From: Lachnospiraceae bacterium
GTDB lineage: Bacteria; Bacillota_A; Clostridia; Lachnospirales; Lachnospiraceae
NCBI GenBank assembly: GCA_016287765.1
Contig: JAEEWS010000008.1
Coordinates: 1 to 64,000, forward strand
Length of the DNA stretch: 64,000 nucleotides
Reading direction: 5' to 3'
The position numbers and the translations under genes were made by a program. The notes below the pieces were generated by a model. The model did not search any database. It worked only from the letters and a program-made list of their open reading frames with translations, and was not told the DNA's origin. This document shows positions 34,847 to 43,961 of the stretch, piece by piece. How positions within the stretch are numbered: position 1 is the stretch's first letter; each line of letters begins with the position of its first letter.

Positions 34847-35776
34847 ATGAGTATTTTTAAGAAAAAAGAAGAATCGAACAGTTCATCCGACGGAAGCAGA
34901 GCGATAGTTAAGCTTCATGTCAGTGACTTCGTAATAGTTTTTGTTTTGATATTGCTTTGTGCTACCTGTATCTTTCCCTTTTGGCACGTGCTGGTAAAGT
35001 CCATTTCCGGCAACGGAGCGGTAATGGCCAAGGAAGTTTACTTCTGGCCCAAGGATTTTTCCCTGGAAGCCTATTCCTCTGTTTTTGGAAATTCATCCAT
35101 GACCAGATCCATGTTGTACAGCGCGGGAGTTACCCTGATCTTCACCTTACTGGGAATGATAGTCTGCACATGTGCCGCTTATCCTCTTTCCAAAAAGAGA
35201 CTTAAGGGAAAAAGGTTTTTCACTTTCGTCCTCATGGTACCCATGTACTTTTCAGCCGGAATGATACCCGCCTATCTCCTCATGAATGACCTTCATCTGA
35301 TAGATACCATGTGGGTACTTATCCTGCCCCTGATCTATTCACCTTACAACATGCTTGTAATGAAGACCTATTTTCAGGGTTCCATCCCCGATTCACTTGA
35401 GGAATCTGCGTTTTTGGATGGAGCAACCAATATGCAGATATTGGGAAAGATCGTGATCCCATTAAGTAAGCCCATCATTGCCACACTTTCATTGTTCTAT
35501 GCTGTGGGACGTTGGAATTCCTATGCGGATAATATGTACTATATCACTTCGGATAAATTGAGACTTATCCAGTATAAGCTCTATCTCCTTGTAAAAGGAG
35601 CGGAGGCTTCCATAAACACATCTCTGGGAGATGTGGGAGGAGCCACCAATACGGCAACTCCTGAAGTGCTTCAGGCAGCTTGCATCATGTTTGTTACCAT
35701 TCCCATCATTATCATTTACCCTTTCCTTCAGAAATATTTTGTTAAGGGTGCTATGATCGGAGCGGTAAAAGGTTGA
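34847..35776 (+). CDS. Oligosaccharide ABC transporter permease (LplC type)
   Basis: A 309-residue permease with six helices, beginning MSIFKKKEESNSSSDGSRAIVKLHVSDFVIVFVLILLCATCIFPFWHVLVKSISG. The EAA loop is DSLEESAFLDGATNMQILGKIVIPLSKPIIATL. The C-terminal end (YFVKGAMIGAVKG) matches the LplC group. The ATG at 34847 lies after the upstream stop; its GGAG site is 13 bases away, weaker than neighbours. A further upstream start would overlap the previous gene and is less likely. Confidence 0.9.
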   Translation: MSIFKKKEESNSSSDGSRAIVKLHVSDFVIVFVLILLCATCIFPFWHVLVKSISGNGAVMAKEVYFWPKDFSLEAYSSVFGNSSMTRSMLYSAGVTLIFTLLGMIVCTCAAYPLSKKRLKGKRFFTFVLMVPMYFSAGMIPAYLLMNDLHLIDTMWVLILPLIYSPYNMLVMKTYFQGSIPDSLEESAFLDGATNMQILGKIVIPLSKPIIATLSLFYAVGRWNSYADNMYYITSDKLRLIQYKLYLLVKGAEASINTSLGDVGGATNTATPEVLQAACIMFVTIPIIIIYPFLQKYFVKGAMIGAVKG

Positions 35777-35781
35777 TGTTT

Positions 35782-35798
35782 ACCTGCATAGTGCAGGT
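35782..35798 (+). other. Small hairpin between permease and binding protein genes
   Basis: A perfect 7-bp stem (ACCTGCA, 35782-35788, with TGCAGGT, 35792-35798) closes a 3-base loop. It has no strong T-run. It may stabilise the downstream binding-protein message after processing, or cause weak attenuation. Confidence 0.4.
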
Positions 35799-35842
35799 TT
35801 ACATATCGTGACTACACACGAAAATACAGGAGGAAAATATTT

Positions 35843-37507
35843 ATGAAGAAAAGCTTCAAGAGACTCCTTACCGCAGCGCTTACCGGAGCATTGGCCGTTT
35901 CAATGCTTGCAGGATGCGGTAAGGATAAGACAAACGGCGGAACGGTGGATAACATTTCCAAAACCGTTGCCGGAATTGAGGGATGGTCGGCATTTAAGGA
36001 CAAGGTTACCTTAAGGATCCCCGTATATCAGCGTGCTACTCCCAACGGTGCAGCTGATGCCGCAAATAACTACTGGACTAAGTGGGTTCAGAAGGAATTC
36101 GGCGACAAGTACAATATCAATGTGGAATATGTAGCTCTTGCCCGCGGACAGGAGAATGAACTCTATGCTGCGAAGGCAGCTGCAAAGCAGCTTCCCGTTT
36201 GCTGCTTCGAGTATGACTATCCCGACGTTACTCTTTATCAGAGTGAAGGTTACTTCTCGGAGTATGATAAGGACTGGTTCGCACATATTGCACCTACCTA
36301 TTGGAAGGCTATGACAGACAACGGTCTTGATAAGTACACAGACATCAACGGTGAGACAGTACTCCTTATCGGTACAAGACCTTACGGTAAGACCAATTAT
36401 CAGTTCGTTACGTTCTATCGTGCAGACTGGGTAAAGGCTGCAGGTTATGATGAGTATCCCGAAGATCCCGATGAACTTCTCAAGATGTATGAAAAGATCA
36501 AGAAGCTGGGCCTCGGCGGCGAGCATCTTCTCGGCGGTACAAAGGTTGAAGGCAACGGCGTAGATCAGAACTATCCTTACAGAACCTATCCTCAGGATAA
36601 GCTCCTCTGGGCTACAACCGGTGACTATTCCATTCCCGCTCTTTCAACAGAAGCTCAGAAAGCTTTCCTTAAGTGGCAGAACAAGCTTTATAATCTGGGA
36701 TACATCGATGACGAGTACAATACAAGAACTTCCGACTATGCTATCAGTGATTTCGTAAGCGGAAAGACTCTTACCTACAGCTGCTATGCTACAAACAATG
36801 TAGATGTTTTAAATCAGTTCTATAAAGCAAATCCCAATGCTTCTCTCGGTATTGTTGTTAACCACGGTCCTAAGACATTTGCTGACGGCACCTGCAATGC
36901 ATTCCGTCCCAACGGTATCTTCGGTGAGTACATCGGATTCTCTTCACAGGCTACAGAAGAAGAGAAGACAGCATTTGCTATGTACCTTGAGTGGATGAGC
37001 CAGCCCGATATTCTCTTCACCTTACAGTGGGGCTTTGAAGGCGTAAACTTCAATTATGTTAACGGTACACCCGTTTCCGTAGCAGATCAGTCAGGTATTC
37101 TTGAGCAGCAGAGCCACAACAACAACGTTGATATGTGGTGCCTCGTAACAGCTACCAGATCTCTCGGAAATGTTGACAAGGATATCCAGGCCATTACTCC
37201 TACAGGTTACAAGGATTCCGATGCTTTCCTTAAGCAGATCAAGGCCAACTACGAGGGTCAGCTTGCCTGCTATGAAGCAGGTCTTGCATCACCCGATTGT
37301 ATGTTCCAGGTATCCATCGCATCTTCCGATGAATACAAGAACACCCTTCTTTCCAAGTACGCTGAACTCCGCGATAAGATCGTTATGGGGTCCGAAGCGG
37401 ATTTCGAAAAGAATTATAAGGCAGCCAGCGATGAGTACCTTAAGGCAGGCTACCAGGCTATCATTGATGAGAAGACAAAAGCTTTCAATGAAGGCAAATA
37501 TAACTAA
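35843..37507 (+). CDS. Oligosaccharide-binding lipoprotein (LplA/YtcQ type)
   Basis: A 554-residue extracellular solute-binding protein. The signal peptide ends in SMLAGC with lipidated Cys25. The mature part has the LplA-type fold, with TKWVQKEFGDKYNINVEYVALARGQENELYAAKAAAKQLPVCCF and a later QPDILFTLQWGFEGVNFNYVNG segment. CAGGAGGAAAAT precedes the ATG. With the two preceding permeases it completes the third importer set; only the ATPase is missing. It probably binds RG-I-derived oligosaccharides, given the GH105/CE12/GH112 genes that follow. Confidence 0.92.
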   Translation: MKKSFKRLLTAALTGALAVSMLAGCGKDKTNGGTVDNISKTVAGIEGWSAFKDKVTLRIPVYQRATPNGAADAANNYWTKWVQKEFGDKYNINVEYVALARGQENELYAAKAAAKQLPVCCFEYDYPDVTLYQSEGYFSEYDKDWFAHIAPTYWKAMTDNGLDKYTDINGETVLLIGTRPYGKTNYQFVTFYRADWVKAAGYDEYPEDPDELLKMYEKIKKLGLGGEHLLGGTKVEGNGVDQNYPYRTYPQDKLLWATTGDYSIPALSTEAQKAFLKWQNKLYNLGYIDDEYNTRTSDYAISDFVSGKTLTYSCYATNNVDVLNQFYKANPNASLGIVVNHGPKTFADGTCNAFRPNGIFGEYIGFSSQATEEEKTAFAMYLEWMSQPDILFTLQWGFEGVNFNYVNGTPVSVADQSGILEQQSHNNNVDMWCLVTATRSLGNVDKDIQAITPTGYKDSDAFLKQIKANYEGQLACYEAGLASPDCMFQVSIASSDEYKNTLLSKYAELRDKIVMGSEADFEKNYKAASDEYLKAGYQAIIDEKTKAFNEGKYN

Positions 37508-37529
37508 GTTTAATATTCTTAGGTTCATG

Positions 37530-37557
37530 CAGACCTCCCTGGCCATTGGGAGGTCTG
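37530..37557 (+). terminator. Terminator-like hairpin after the third importer set
   Basis: A perfect 10-bp stem (37530-37539 with 37548-37557) closes an 8-base loop. The following bases (tgttgt) are only moderately T-rich, so it may be a partial terminator between the importer and the catabolic genes. Confidence 0.6.
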
Positions 37558-37693
37558 TGTTGTAAAGGGGAGAAAAACGGCTTTTCTTCCCTTCAGAGCA
37601 CAGAAAAATATGAAGTGATTATAGAGATTATTGAGGTTTTGAGATAAAATAAGATCAGCAAATTGCCCCTTAAGGGCGGAAACGGAGAAGCAT

Positions 37694-38743
37694 ATGAATT
37701 TAGAGATGAATGAACAAGAGATCAGGGACGTCATTGACAAGATCGTTAAACGTACAATGAAAATGGACCTTACCTGGGACTGGCCCTGTGGAGTAGCTTA
37801 TTACGGCATCGCGGATGCATATGAAAAAACAGGAAACGAGGAGTATCTTAAACTTCTTAAAGACAGAATAGATGAACTAATCGATCTTGGACTTCCCAAG
37901 GTCTGGACGGTAAACGCCTGTGCCATGGGACATTGCCTTGTAAGCCTTTATAAGGCTACAGGCGAGCAGAAGTACTGGGACATCGTTATGAGCAAGATCG
38001 AGTACTTAAGGAAAGATGCCCTGAGATTCGGAGATAATGTTTTACAGCACACAGTATCAGCAAACAACGATTTCCCGGAACAGTGCTGGGCAGATACTCT
38101 CTTTATGGCAGCATTTTTGCTTCTCAGGGTGGGAGTTGAGCTTAAGGATGAGGATATAATAAATGATGCTTTAAATCAGTGGTATTGGCACATCAAGTTC
38201 CTGCAGGATCCGGAAACAGGCCTTTATTATCACGGTTGGGATAATATCGCGGGCAATCATATGTCCGGCTTCTATTGGGGAAGAGCCAATGCATGGGCTG
38301 CCTTCACCATGTCTCAGGTAGGAGAGATACTTCCCAAGTGCTATCTCTATCCCAAGTACATGGATGTGGCAGGTTCTTTAAACGAGCAATTGGGAGCAAT
38401 AAAGCTTCTTCAGACTGAAAACGGACTTTGGAGAACCATCCTGGACGATGAAGAATCCTACGAAGAGATCTCAGCTTCCGCAGGTATCGGAGCGGCCATG
38501 GTTTCAAGAGGAAATCCTCTCCATACAAAATATATCAATAAGACCATTAAGGGAATGCTGGCAAACATCAGCCCCGACGGCAGAGTGTTGAACGTTTCCG
38601 GAGGAACTGCCGTAATGAGAGACAGAGACGGCTACAGAAACATTTCCAAGGATTGGATCCAGGGATGGGGGCAGGGACTTGCTTTGGCATTTTTTGACAG
38701 AGTGCTGATCTCAGGAAAGATCGCTAAGGATGGAGCACTGTAA
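37694..38743 (+). CDS. Unsaturated rhamnogalacturonyl hydrolase (GH105, YesR/YteR-like)
   Basis: A 349-residue cytoplasmic enzyme that removes the unsaturated galacturonate left on oligosaccharide ends by the PL11 lyase, by hydrating its double bond. The alpha/alpha-barrel features are visible: TWDWPCGVAYYGIADAYEKTG, then the catalytic Asp134 in QCWADTLFMAAFLLLRVG (equivalent to Asp143 of YteR), YYHGWDNIAGNHMSGFYWGRANAWAAFTMSQ, and the C-terminal GWGQGLALAFFDRVL. Length is close to the family norm. GGAGAAGC precedes the ATG. It overlaps no gene but the next start is only 2 bases away. Confidence 0.93.
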   Translation: MNLEMNEQEIRDVIDKIVKRTMKMDLTWDWPCGVAYYGIADAYEKTGNEEYLKLLKDRIDELIDLGLPKVWTVNACAMGHCLVSLYKATGEQKYWDIVMSKIEYLRKDALRFGDNVLQHTVSANNDFPEQCWADTLFMAAFLLLRVGVELKDEDIINDALNQWYWHIKFLQDPETGLYYHGWDNIAGNHMSGFYWGRANAWAAFTMSQVGEILPKCYLYPKYMDVAGSLNEQLGAIKLLQTENGLWRTILDDEESYEEISASAGIGAAMVSRGNPLHTKYINKTIKGMLANISPDGRVLNVSGGTAVMRDRDGYRNISKDWIQGWGQGLALAFFDRVLISGKIAKDGAL

Positions 38744-38744
38744 T

Positions 38745-40457
38745 ATGTTGCATTTTGCTTTTAATGAGATAGAAAAAGGGAAAAGGGTAAGAAACAGTGA
38801 CCTGTATGACAAGACCCGGGGTTACGGATTCATTACGGACAAGAATGAGCCTGTGCCCGGACTCGGGAACCATTTCACCCTTCCCTCTTACTATAAAGAT
38901 GAAGATGTGGTAAAGATATCAGAGACAAAGGAGGGAGTCTGCATAGATCAGGCTGAGAGCTGTAAAAGGCTGGAAGCGGCTGAGGGCAGACTCATTCCCC
39001 TTATGTTTGCCGCAGATGTACCCGAATACGGAAATTACAGGGTGAGAGTCAAGTTTACCGCCACCGGCGAGGTGCTGGTTTTCACCGGCAGCAGAAGACT
39101 GTCTTTCAGGCAGGATATCCTTGTGAGAACAACGGTAAATGTTTGTTTTGATGTCAACGTGAGTCGGATCATTCCCCGAGGTAAGACGGAACCCGGAGAA
39201 AGAAGGACTGTATTTGTTTCACTTTTGGGACAGGATGCGGTACTTTCAGAGATAGAGATAGATAAAGCGGATACCCCCACCGTATTTATTTACGGTGATT
39301 CCACCGTAACGGATCAGCCCGCCGATTATCCCTGGGCACCCGGAAGCAGTTATTCCGGCTGGGGACAGATGCTATCCGATCATCTGCAAAATGTGGCGGT
39401 ATCCAATCATGCTCACTCAGGTCTTACCACGGAGTCCTTCAGAAGCGAGGGCCATTACGATATAGCCCGTAAGATGCTTAAGGCCGGTGATTATGTTATG
39501 ATGCAGTTTGCACACAACGATCAGAAGCTTGCTCACTTAAAGGCCGGGGAGGGTTACAGAGACAGGATAGTGGCCTATATAAACGAAACCCGTGAGGCAG
39601 GAGCCTTCCCCATCATAGTGACACCTCTTGCAAGAAACACCTGGAAACCTGATAAAGGCGGATATAACGATCTTTTGAAGGAATATGCCGAGGAGTGTAT
39701 AAATATCGGTAAGGAGTTTAATGTTCCGGTGGTGGATCTTCACGGATTCAGCATGAATGAGATCCTAAGGGACGGACTGGAATCCTCCAAGAGATTCTAT
39801 TTCCCCAAGGATTATACTCACACCAATGACTACGGTGCTTATAAAATGTCCCGTTATATAGCGGGAGAACTGGAAAAGCTTACCGGAGATTACGCTCCCC
39901 TTGCCAAGGCTGTAACCGTGGATGACACGGAATGGAAAACAGATGAGATACCTGTTGTGCCTGAGGTCCCGGAGAGATTTAAGAACAGGGAAAAGCAGGA
40001 AGATGTCCCGGGCACATTTTCGGATGTGGAAAGACCCGATGACAGGCTTTTGAGAGCAGAAGCTCTGGACATGGTCATAAAGGCCGCCAAGTTCTTCCCT
40101 ACCAACGTGTTTAATGATATTTACGACGATATAGTGGGACATGAATGGTATGCGGGAACGGTACAATGTGCTTTCCAGAATGGTATCATTCCCAAGGGGA
40201 TGATAAAAGACGGAAAGTTCAGACCTGAAGAAGAGATAACTCTGGAAGATCTTATGTGCTTTACGGTTTCGGCCTGTGGAAGCAGAAAATCTCTGCCTGC
40301 GGCCAAAAAGAGTAAGTATGACAGTGTTTGCAATGAATATGCAAAGGAATATATGGGAGTAGCGGTTGCCCTGGGTCTTATAGGTGAAGATGAAGATCCC
40401 AAGAGGACTGTAATAAGAAAGGATGCGGCTAAGATGTGTTCGCATCTCGGTCTTTAA
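38745..40457 (+). CDS. SGNH rhamnogalacturonan acetylesterase with SLH-like C-terminal region
   Basis: A 570-residue protein with no signal peptide. Residues 1-175 form a beta-rich sugar-binding-like domain. Residues 178-380 are the SGNH esterase: Ser186 in FIYGDSTVTD, Asn258 in QFAHNDQ, and Asp356/His359 in KDYTHTND. Residues about 431-570 resemble S-layer homology repeats (RAEALDMVIKAAKFFP; NDIYDDIVGHEWYAGTVQCAFQNGIIPKGMIKDGKFRPEEEITLEDLM), a domain normally found on the cell surface. A GGAG site lies 9 bases before ATG 38745; an ATG 15 bases upstream lies inside the GH105 gene and lacks a site. The enzyme probably deacetylates imported RG-I fragments. Confidence 0.85.
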   Translation: MLHFAFNEIEKGKRVRNSDLYDKTRGYGFITDKNEPVPGLGNHFTLPSYYKDEDVVKISETKEGVCIDQAESCKRLEAAEGRLIPLMFAADVPEYGNYRVRVKFTATGEVLVFTGSRRLSFRQDILVRTTVNVCFDVNVSRIIPRGKTEPGERRTVFVSLLGQDAVLSEIEIDKADTPTVFIYGDSTVTDQPADYPWAPGSSYSGWGQMLSDHLQNVAVSNHAHSGLTTESFRSEGHYDIARKMLKAGDYVMMQFAHNDQKLAHLKAGEGYRDRIVAYINETREAGAFPIIVTPLARNTWKPDKGGYNDLLKEYAEECINIGKEFNVPVVDLHGFSMNEILRDGLESSKRFYFPKDYTHTNDYGAYKMSRYIAGELEKLTGDYAPLAKAVTVDDTEWKTDEIPVVPEVPERFKNREKQEDVPGTFSDVERPDDRLLRAEALDMVIKAAKFFPTNVFNDIYDDIVGHEWYAGTVQCAFQNGIIPKGMIKDGKFRPEEEITLEDLMCFTVSACGSRKSLPAAKKSKYDSVCNEYAKEYMGVAVALGLIGEDEDPKRTVIRKDAAKMCSHLGL

Positions 40458-40470
40458 AGGAGAGAAATAG

Positions 40471-42624
40471 ATGAAAAAAGGAAGTTTTACACTGCCCGGA
40501 GAGGCAGGCTTTGAAAAGCTGACCCTGGAGTTGGCTGACAGATGGGGAGCAGATGTTATCAGAGACAGCGACGGTACCAAGCTTTCCGATGAGATAACCA
40601 ATGCGGGTTACGGTATTTATTCCACGATCTGCATTATCAGAGATCATAACGAGTGGGCAAAAAAGAATCTTGATAAGCTTCAGCAGACATTCCTCTGCAC
40701 TGAGCCCGTAATGGCAAAGGGAACCGATCTTAAGATAGAGATCATGAAGGATTTCTTTGAAGAGCAGTTCAGCGTGAACGATACCGAAAGAGCCATGAAG
40801 TACTGGCAGGTATATGACAGGACCACTGACTGTGAGGTCGACAAAGACAATTGGAAATACGATCCCTTATCAAGATCCGTATGCATAAAGAACGTTACAC
40901 CCTGGCATGAATATACGGTGAGTTTCCTGGCATATAGGATCTGGGAAGAGATCTCCATGTATAACCACACCACCAATAATTGGGACAAGGAACATCTGAT
41001 GCAGATAGATCCCATCTATCCCGAGACCAGAAAATACCTTAAGGACTGGATGGATAACTGGTGCAAGGAGCATCCCACCACAACGGTTGTCAGATTTACT
41101 TCCATGTTCTATAATTTCGTATGGATCTGGGGCAGCAACGAGAGAAACAGAAATCTCTACACCGACTGGGCGTCCTACGACTTCACCGTCAGCGATCTGG
41201 CTCTTGACGAATTTGCAAAGAAATTCGGATACAGCATGACAGCGGAAGATTTCATCAACAAGGGCAGGCTTCATGTTACTCACACACCCGGCAATAAGAA
41301 AAAAGCCGATTGGATGAGCTTTGTAAATGACAATGTTATAAGCTTCGGCCGTGAACTGGTGGATCTGGTCCACAGCTACGGCAAGAAGGCATATATGTTC
41401 TATGATGACAGCTGGGTAGGCACTGAACCTTACAATGAGAGATTCTCGGAGTTCGGCTTTGACGGTATCATAAAGTGCATCTTTTCCGGCTTTGAGATCC
41501 GTCTTTGCGCAGGCGTTAAGGCAGAGACCCATGAGATCAGGCTCCATCCCTATCTCTTCCCTGTGGGACTGGGCGGACTTCCTACCTTTGCACCCGGCGG
41601 AGACCCTGCAAGAGATGCAAGAAAGTATTGGATAAATGCACGCCGCGCTTTGCTCCGTGCAAAGATCGACCGTATCGGACTGGGAGGATATCTTCATCTG
41701 GTACAGGAATATCCTGACTTTGTACAGTGCATAGAGGACATCGGCGATGAATTCAGGACCATTAAGGAACTTCATGAAGCGGGAGCACCTTATGTTATAA
41801 AGACCAGGGTAGCTGTCCTGCACTATTGGGGCAAGCTTCGTTCCTGGACTCTTTCCGGTCACTTCCATGAGACTTATATGAATGATCTTATCCATGTAAA
41901 TGAGGCACTTTCGGGACTTCCCGTTGATGTTTCCTTTATAAACTTTGAAGATGTTAAAAACGGCTGCTTAAAAGACTATGACGTGGTGATCAATGCCGGT
42001 GCCGAGAACAGTGCCTGGAGCGGCGGAGAAGCATGGAACGATCCCGAGATCGTGAGCCTCATAAATGAGTGGGTATATAACGGCGGTACCTTTATCGGTG
42101 TCAATGAGCCTTCAGCTACCGAGGGAGGTCAGCATGTCTTTAAGACAGCAGGTCTTCTGGGTGTAGATGAAGACACCATCGAGAGGATATGTCACGGAAA
42201 ATGGGCATTTGAGGTTGACAAAAAGACCGGAGATAAGTATATTCCCAATGGTGGCTTTGTTAAACTTCGGGCCAAGGTTCATCTGACTGACGGTGTTGCG
42301 AATGTATATGCCTCGGAAGACGGTTTCCCCGTATTCACGGAGCACAAGTTCGGAATGGGCAGAGGCTTCTGGCTTTCTTCCTTTGAAACCACACCCGAGA
42401 ACAACCGAATGCTTTTGAACCTGCTGCTGGACTGCCAAAAGGACGGTTCGGACAAGTACATTACAGACAACCTTCATACAGAATGCGCTTTCTATCCTGC
42501 TGGAAATGTGCTTGTGGTCATCAATAACACGGAAGAGGAGCAGAGCACTGAGATCAAGACGGATTTCGGTACACAGAGCTTCAACTTAAAGCCCTGTGAG
42601 ACCAGGATCGTAAAACTTAAATAG
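40471..42624 (+). CDS. GH112 phosphorylase, probably galactosyl-rhamnose phosphorylase
   Basis: A 717-residue member of the lacto-N-biose/galacto-N-biose phosphorylase family (GH112). It has the family start (FTLPGEAGFEKLTLELADRWGADVIRDSDGTKLSDEI) and the motif YDDSWVGTEPYNERF, in which Asp313 is at the position of the catalytic acid known from the bifidobacterial enzyme. The barrel continues with GGLPTFAPGGDPARDARKYWINARRALLRAKIDRIGLGGYLHL, and a C-terminal beta domain ends FNLKPCETRIVKLK. GH112 also contains D-galactosyl-beta-1,4-L-rhamnose phosphorylases. The adjacent rhamnokinase and rhamnose isomerase genes favour that activity, giving galactose-1-phosphate and L-rhamnose. AAAGGAGAG precedes the ATG. 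Confidence 0.88.
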   Translation: MKKGSFTLPGEAGFEKLTLELADRWGADVIRDSDGTKLSDEITNAGYGIYSTICIIRDHNEWAKKNLDKLQQTFLCTEPVMAKGTDLKIEIMKDFFEEQFSVNDTERAMKYWQVYDRTTDCEVDKDNWKYDPLSRSVCIKNVTPWHEYTVSFLAYRIWEEISMYNHTTNNWDKEHLMQIDPIYPETRKYLKDWMDNWCKEHPTTTVVRFTSMFYNFVWIWGSNERNRNLYTDWASYDFTVSDLALDEFAKKFGYSMTAEDFINKGRLHVTHTPGNKKKADWMSFVNDNVISFGRELVDLVHSYGKKAYMFYDDSWVGTEPYNERFSEFGFDGIIKCIFSGFEIRLCAGVKAETHEIRLHPYLFPVGLGGLPTFAPGGDPARDARKYWINARRALLRAKIDRIGLGGYLHLVQEYPDFVQCIEDIGDEFRTIKELHEAGAPYVIKTRVAVLHYWGKLRSWTLSGHFHETYMNDLIHVNEALSGLPVDVSFINFEDVKNGCLKDYDVVINAGAENSAWSGGEAWNDPEIVSLINEWVYNGGTFIGVNEPSATEGGQHVFKTAGLLGVDEDTIERICHGKWAFEVDKKTGDKYIPNGGFVKLRAKVHLTDGVANVYASEDGFPVFTEHKFGMGRGFWLSSFETTPENNRMLLNLLLDCQKDGSDKYITDNLHTECAFYPAGNVLVVINNTEEEQSTEIKTDFGTQSFNLKPCETRIVKLK

Positions 42625-42635
42625 GAGGATATTTA

Positions 42636-43961
42636 ATGATATATCTTGCCATTGATATCGGAGCTTCCTCCGGCAGGCATATAGTTGCCCGGAGGGAAAA
42701 TGGACAGATCGTGATGAAAGAGGTTTACCGTTTCAAAAACGGACCTGTCAAAAAAGACGGCGCGCTGAACTGGGATCTCAACAATCTTTGCAATGAAGTG
42801 GTAAACGGACTAAAAGCAGCCAATGATGCGGGCTTCAAGCCGGACTGTGTGGGCATAGACACCTGGGGCGTTGATTACGTGCTCCTGGATAAAAAGGATG
42901 AGCCCATCCTTCCCGTTTATTGTTACAGAGATGAGAGAGGTGCCGTTGCGGCTGAGAAGGTTCATAAGATCCTTCCCTTTAAGGAACTTTATAACCATAC
43001 AGGTATTCAGTTCCAGCCCTTTAATACCATATATCAGATGTTCTGGGACAAGGAAGCGGGCAGACTTGATAAGGCTTCGGATTTCCTGCTCTTACCCGAG
43101 TATATCGGATTCTATCTGACAGGATCCAAGGCTCATGAATATACCAATTGCAGTACCACAGGACTGGTAAAAGCGGATACCAAAAAGTGGGATAAGGAGC
43201 TTGTTGAGAAGTTAAATCTTCCTTTAAGTTTCTTTGAAAGCCAGCCGGTTACCGCTCCCATCAAGCTTGGTAAGCTGAAAGAGGATATAGTGAAAAAGGT
43301 GGGATTTAATTGTGACTTTATTCTTCCCGCCACACATGATACAGGTTCGGCAGTAGCTTCTTTAAGAGAAACGAAGGCTGAAAATGCCATCTTTATTTCC
43401 AGCGGTACCTGGAGCCTTATGGGCGTTGAACTATCAAAGCCCCTTACAGGCGAAAAGGCCCTGGCTGCAAACTTCTCCAATGAGGGAGGTCTCGGAACCA
43501 TAAGGTTTTTAAAGAACATTATGGGACTTTGGCTGGTTCAGTGCTTAAAGAAAGAGCTGAATGACAAGTACTCCTTTGCGGAACTTGCAAAAATGGCTTC
43601 GGAAGCGGAAGGCTTTGATTACAGGCTGGATGTAAATGCCGAAAAGTACATGGCTCCGGAATCCATGACAGACACCATAAAGGCTGAGTGCAAAGAGAAA
43701 AACTGGCCTGTTCCGGAAACACCCGGTGAACTGGCAAATGCCATATATGTGAGCCTTGCCCATTGCTATGACGAGGCGGCAAAGGAGCTGGAGGCCATTA
43801 CCGGAGAGAAATTCGAAAATATATGTATTATCGGAGGCGGCTCCAATAATACATATTTAAATGATCTGACAGAGAAGATCACAGGGAAAAAGGTGATTTT
43901 GGGAAGCCCCGAAGCAACCGCCCTGGGAAATATACTTTTACAGGAGGAATGCTATGTATAA
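42636..43961 (+). CDS. rhaB: Rhamnulokinase
   Basis: A 441-residue FGGY-family sugar kinase that phosphorylates L-rhamnulose to rhamnulose-1-phosphate. The N-terminal phosphate-binding motif is LAIDIGASSGRHIVARR; then CVGIDTWGVDYVLLD, CYRDERGAVAAEKV and GIQFQPFNTIYQMFWDKE, which are typical of RhaB. The second domain has PATHDTGSAVASLRE, FISSGTWSLMGVEL and, near the C-terminus, ICIIGGGSNNTYLNDLTEKITGKKVILGSPEATALGNIL. The start has a TAGGAGGAT site. It overlaps rhaA by 8 bases. Confidence 0.95.
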   Translation: MIYLAIDIGASSGRHIVARRENGQIVMKEVYRFKNGPVKKDGALNWDLNNLCNEVVNGLKAANDAGFKPDCVGIDTWGVDYVLLDKKDEPILPVYCYRDERGAVAAEKVHKILPFKELYNHTGIQFQPFNTIYQMFWDKEAGRLDKASDFLLLPEYIGFYLTGSKAHEYTNCSTTGLVKADTKKWDKELVEKLNLPLSFFESQPVTAPIKLGKLKEDIVKKVGFNCDFILPATHDTGSAVASLRETKAENAIFISSGTWSLMGVELSKPLTGEKALAANFSNEGGLGTIRFLKNIMGLWLVQCLKKELNDKYSFAELAKMASEAEGFDYRLDVNAEKYMAPESMTDTIKAECKEKNWPVPETPGELANAIYVSLAHCYDEAAKELEAITGEKFENICIIGGGSNNTYLNDLTEKITGKKVILGSPEATALGNILLQEECYV

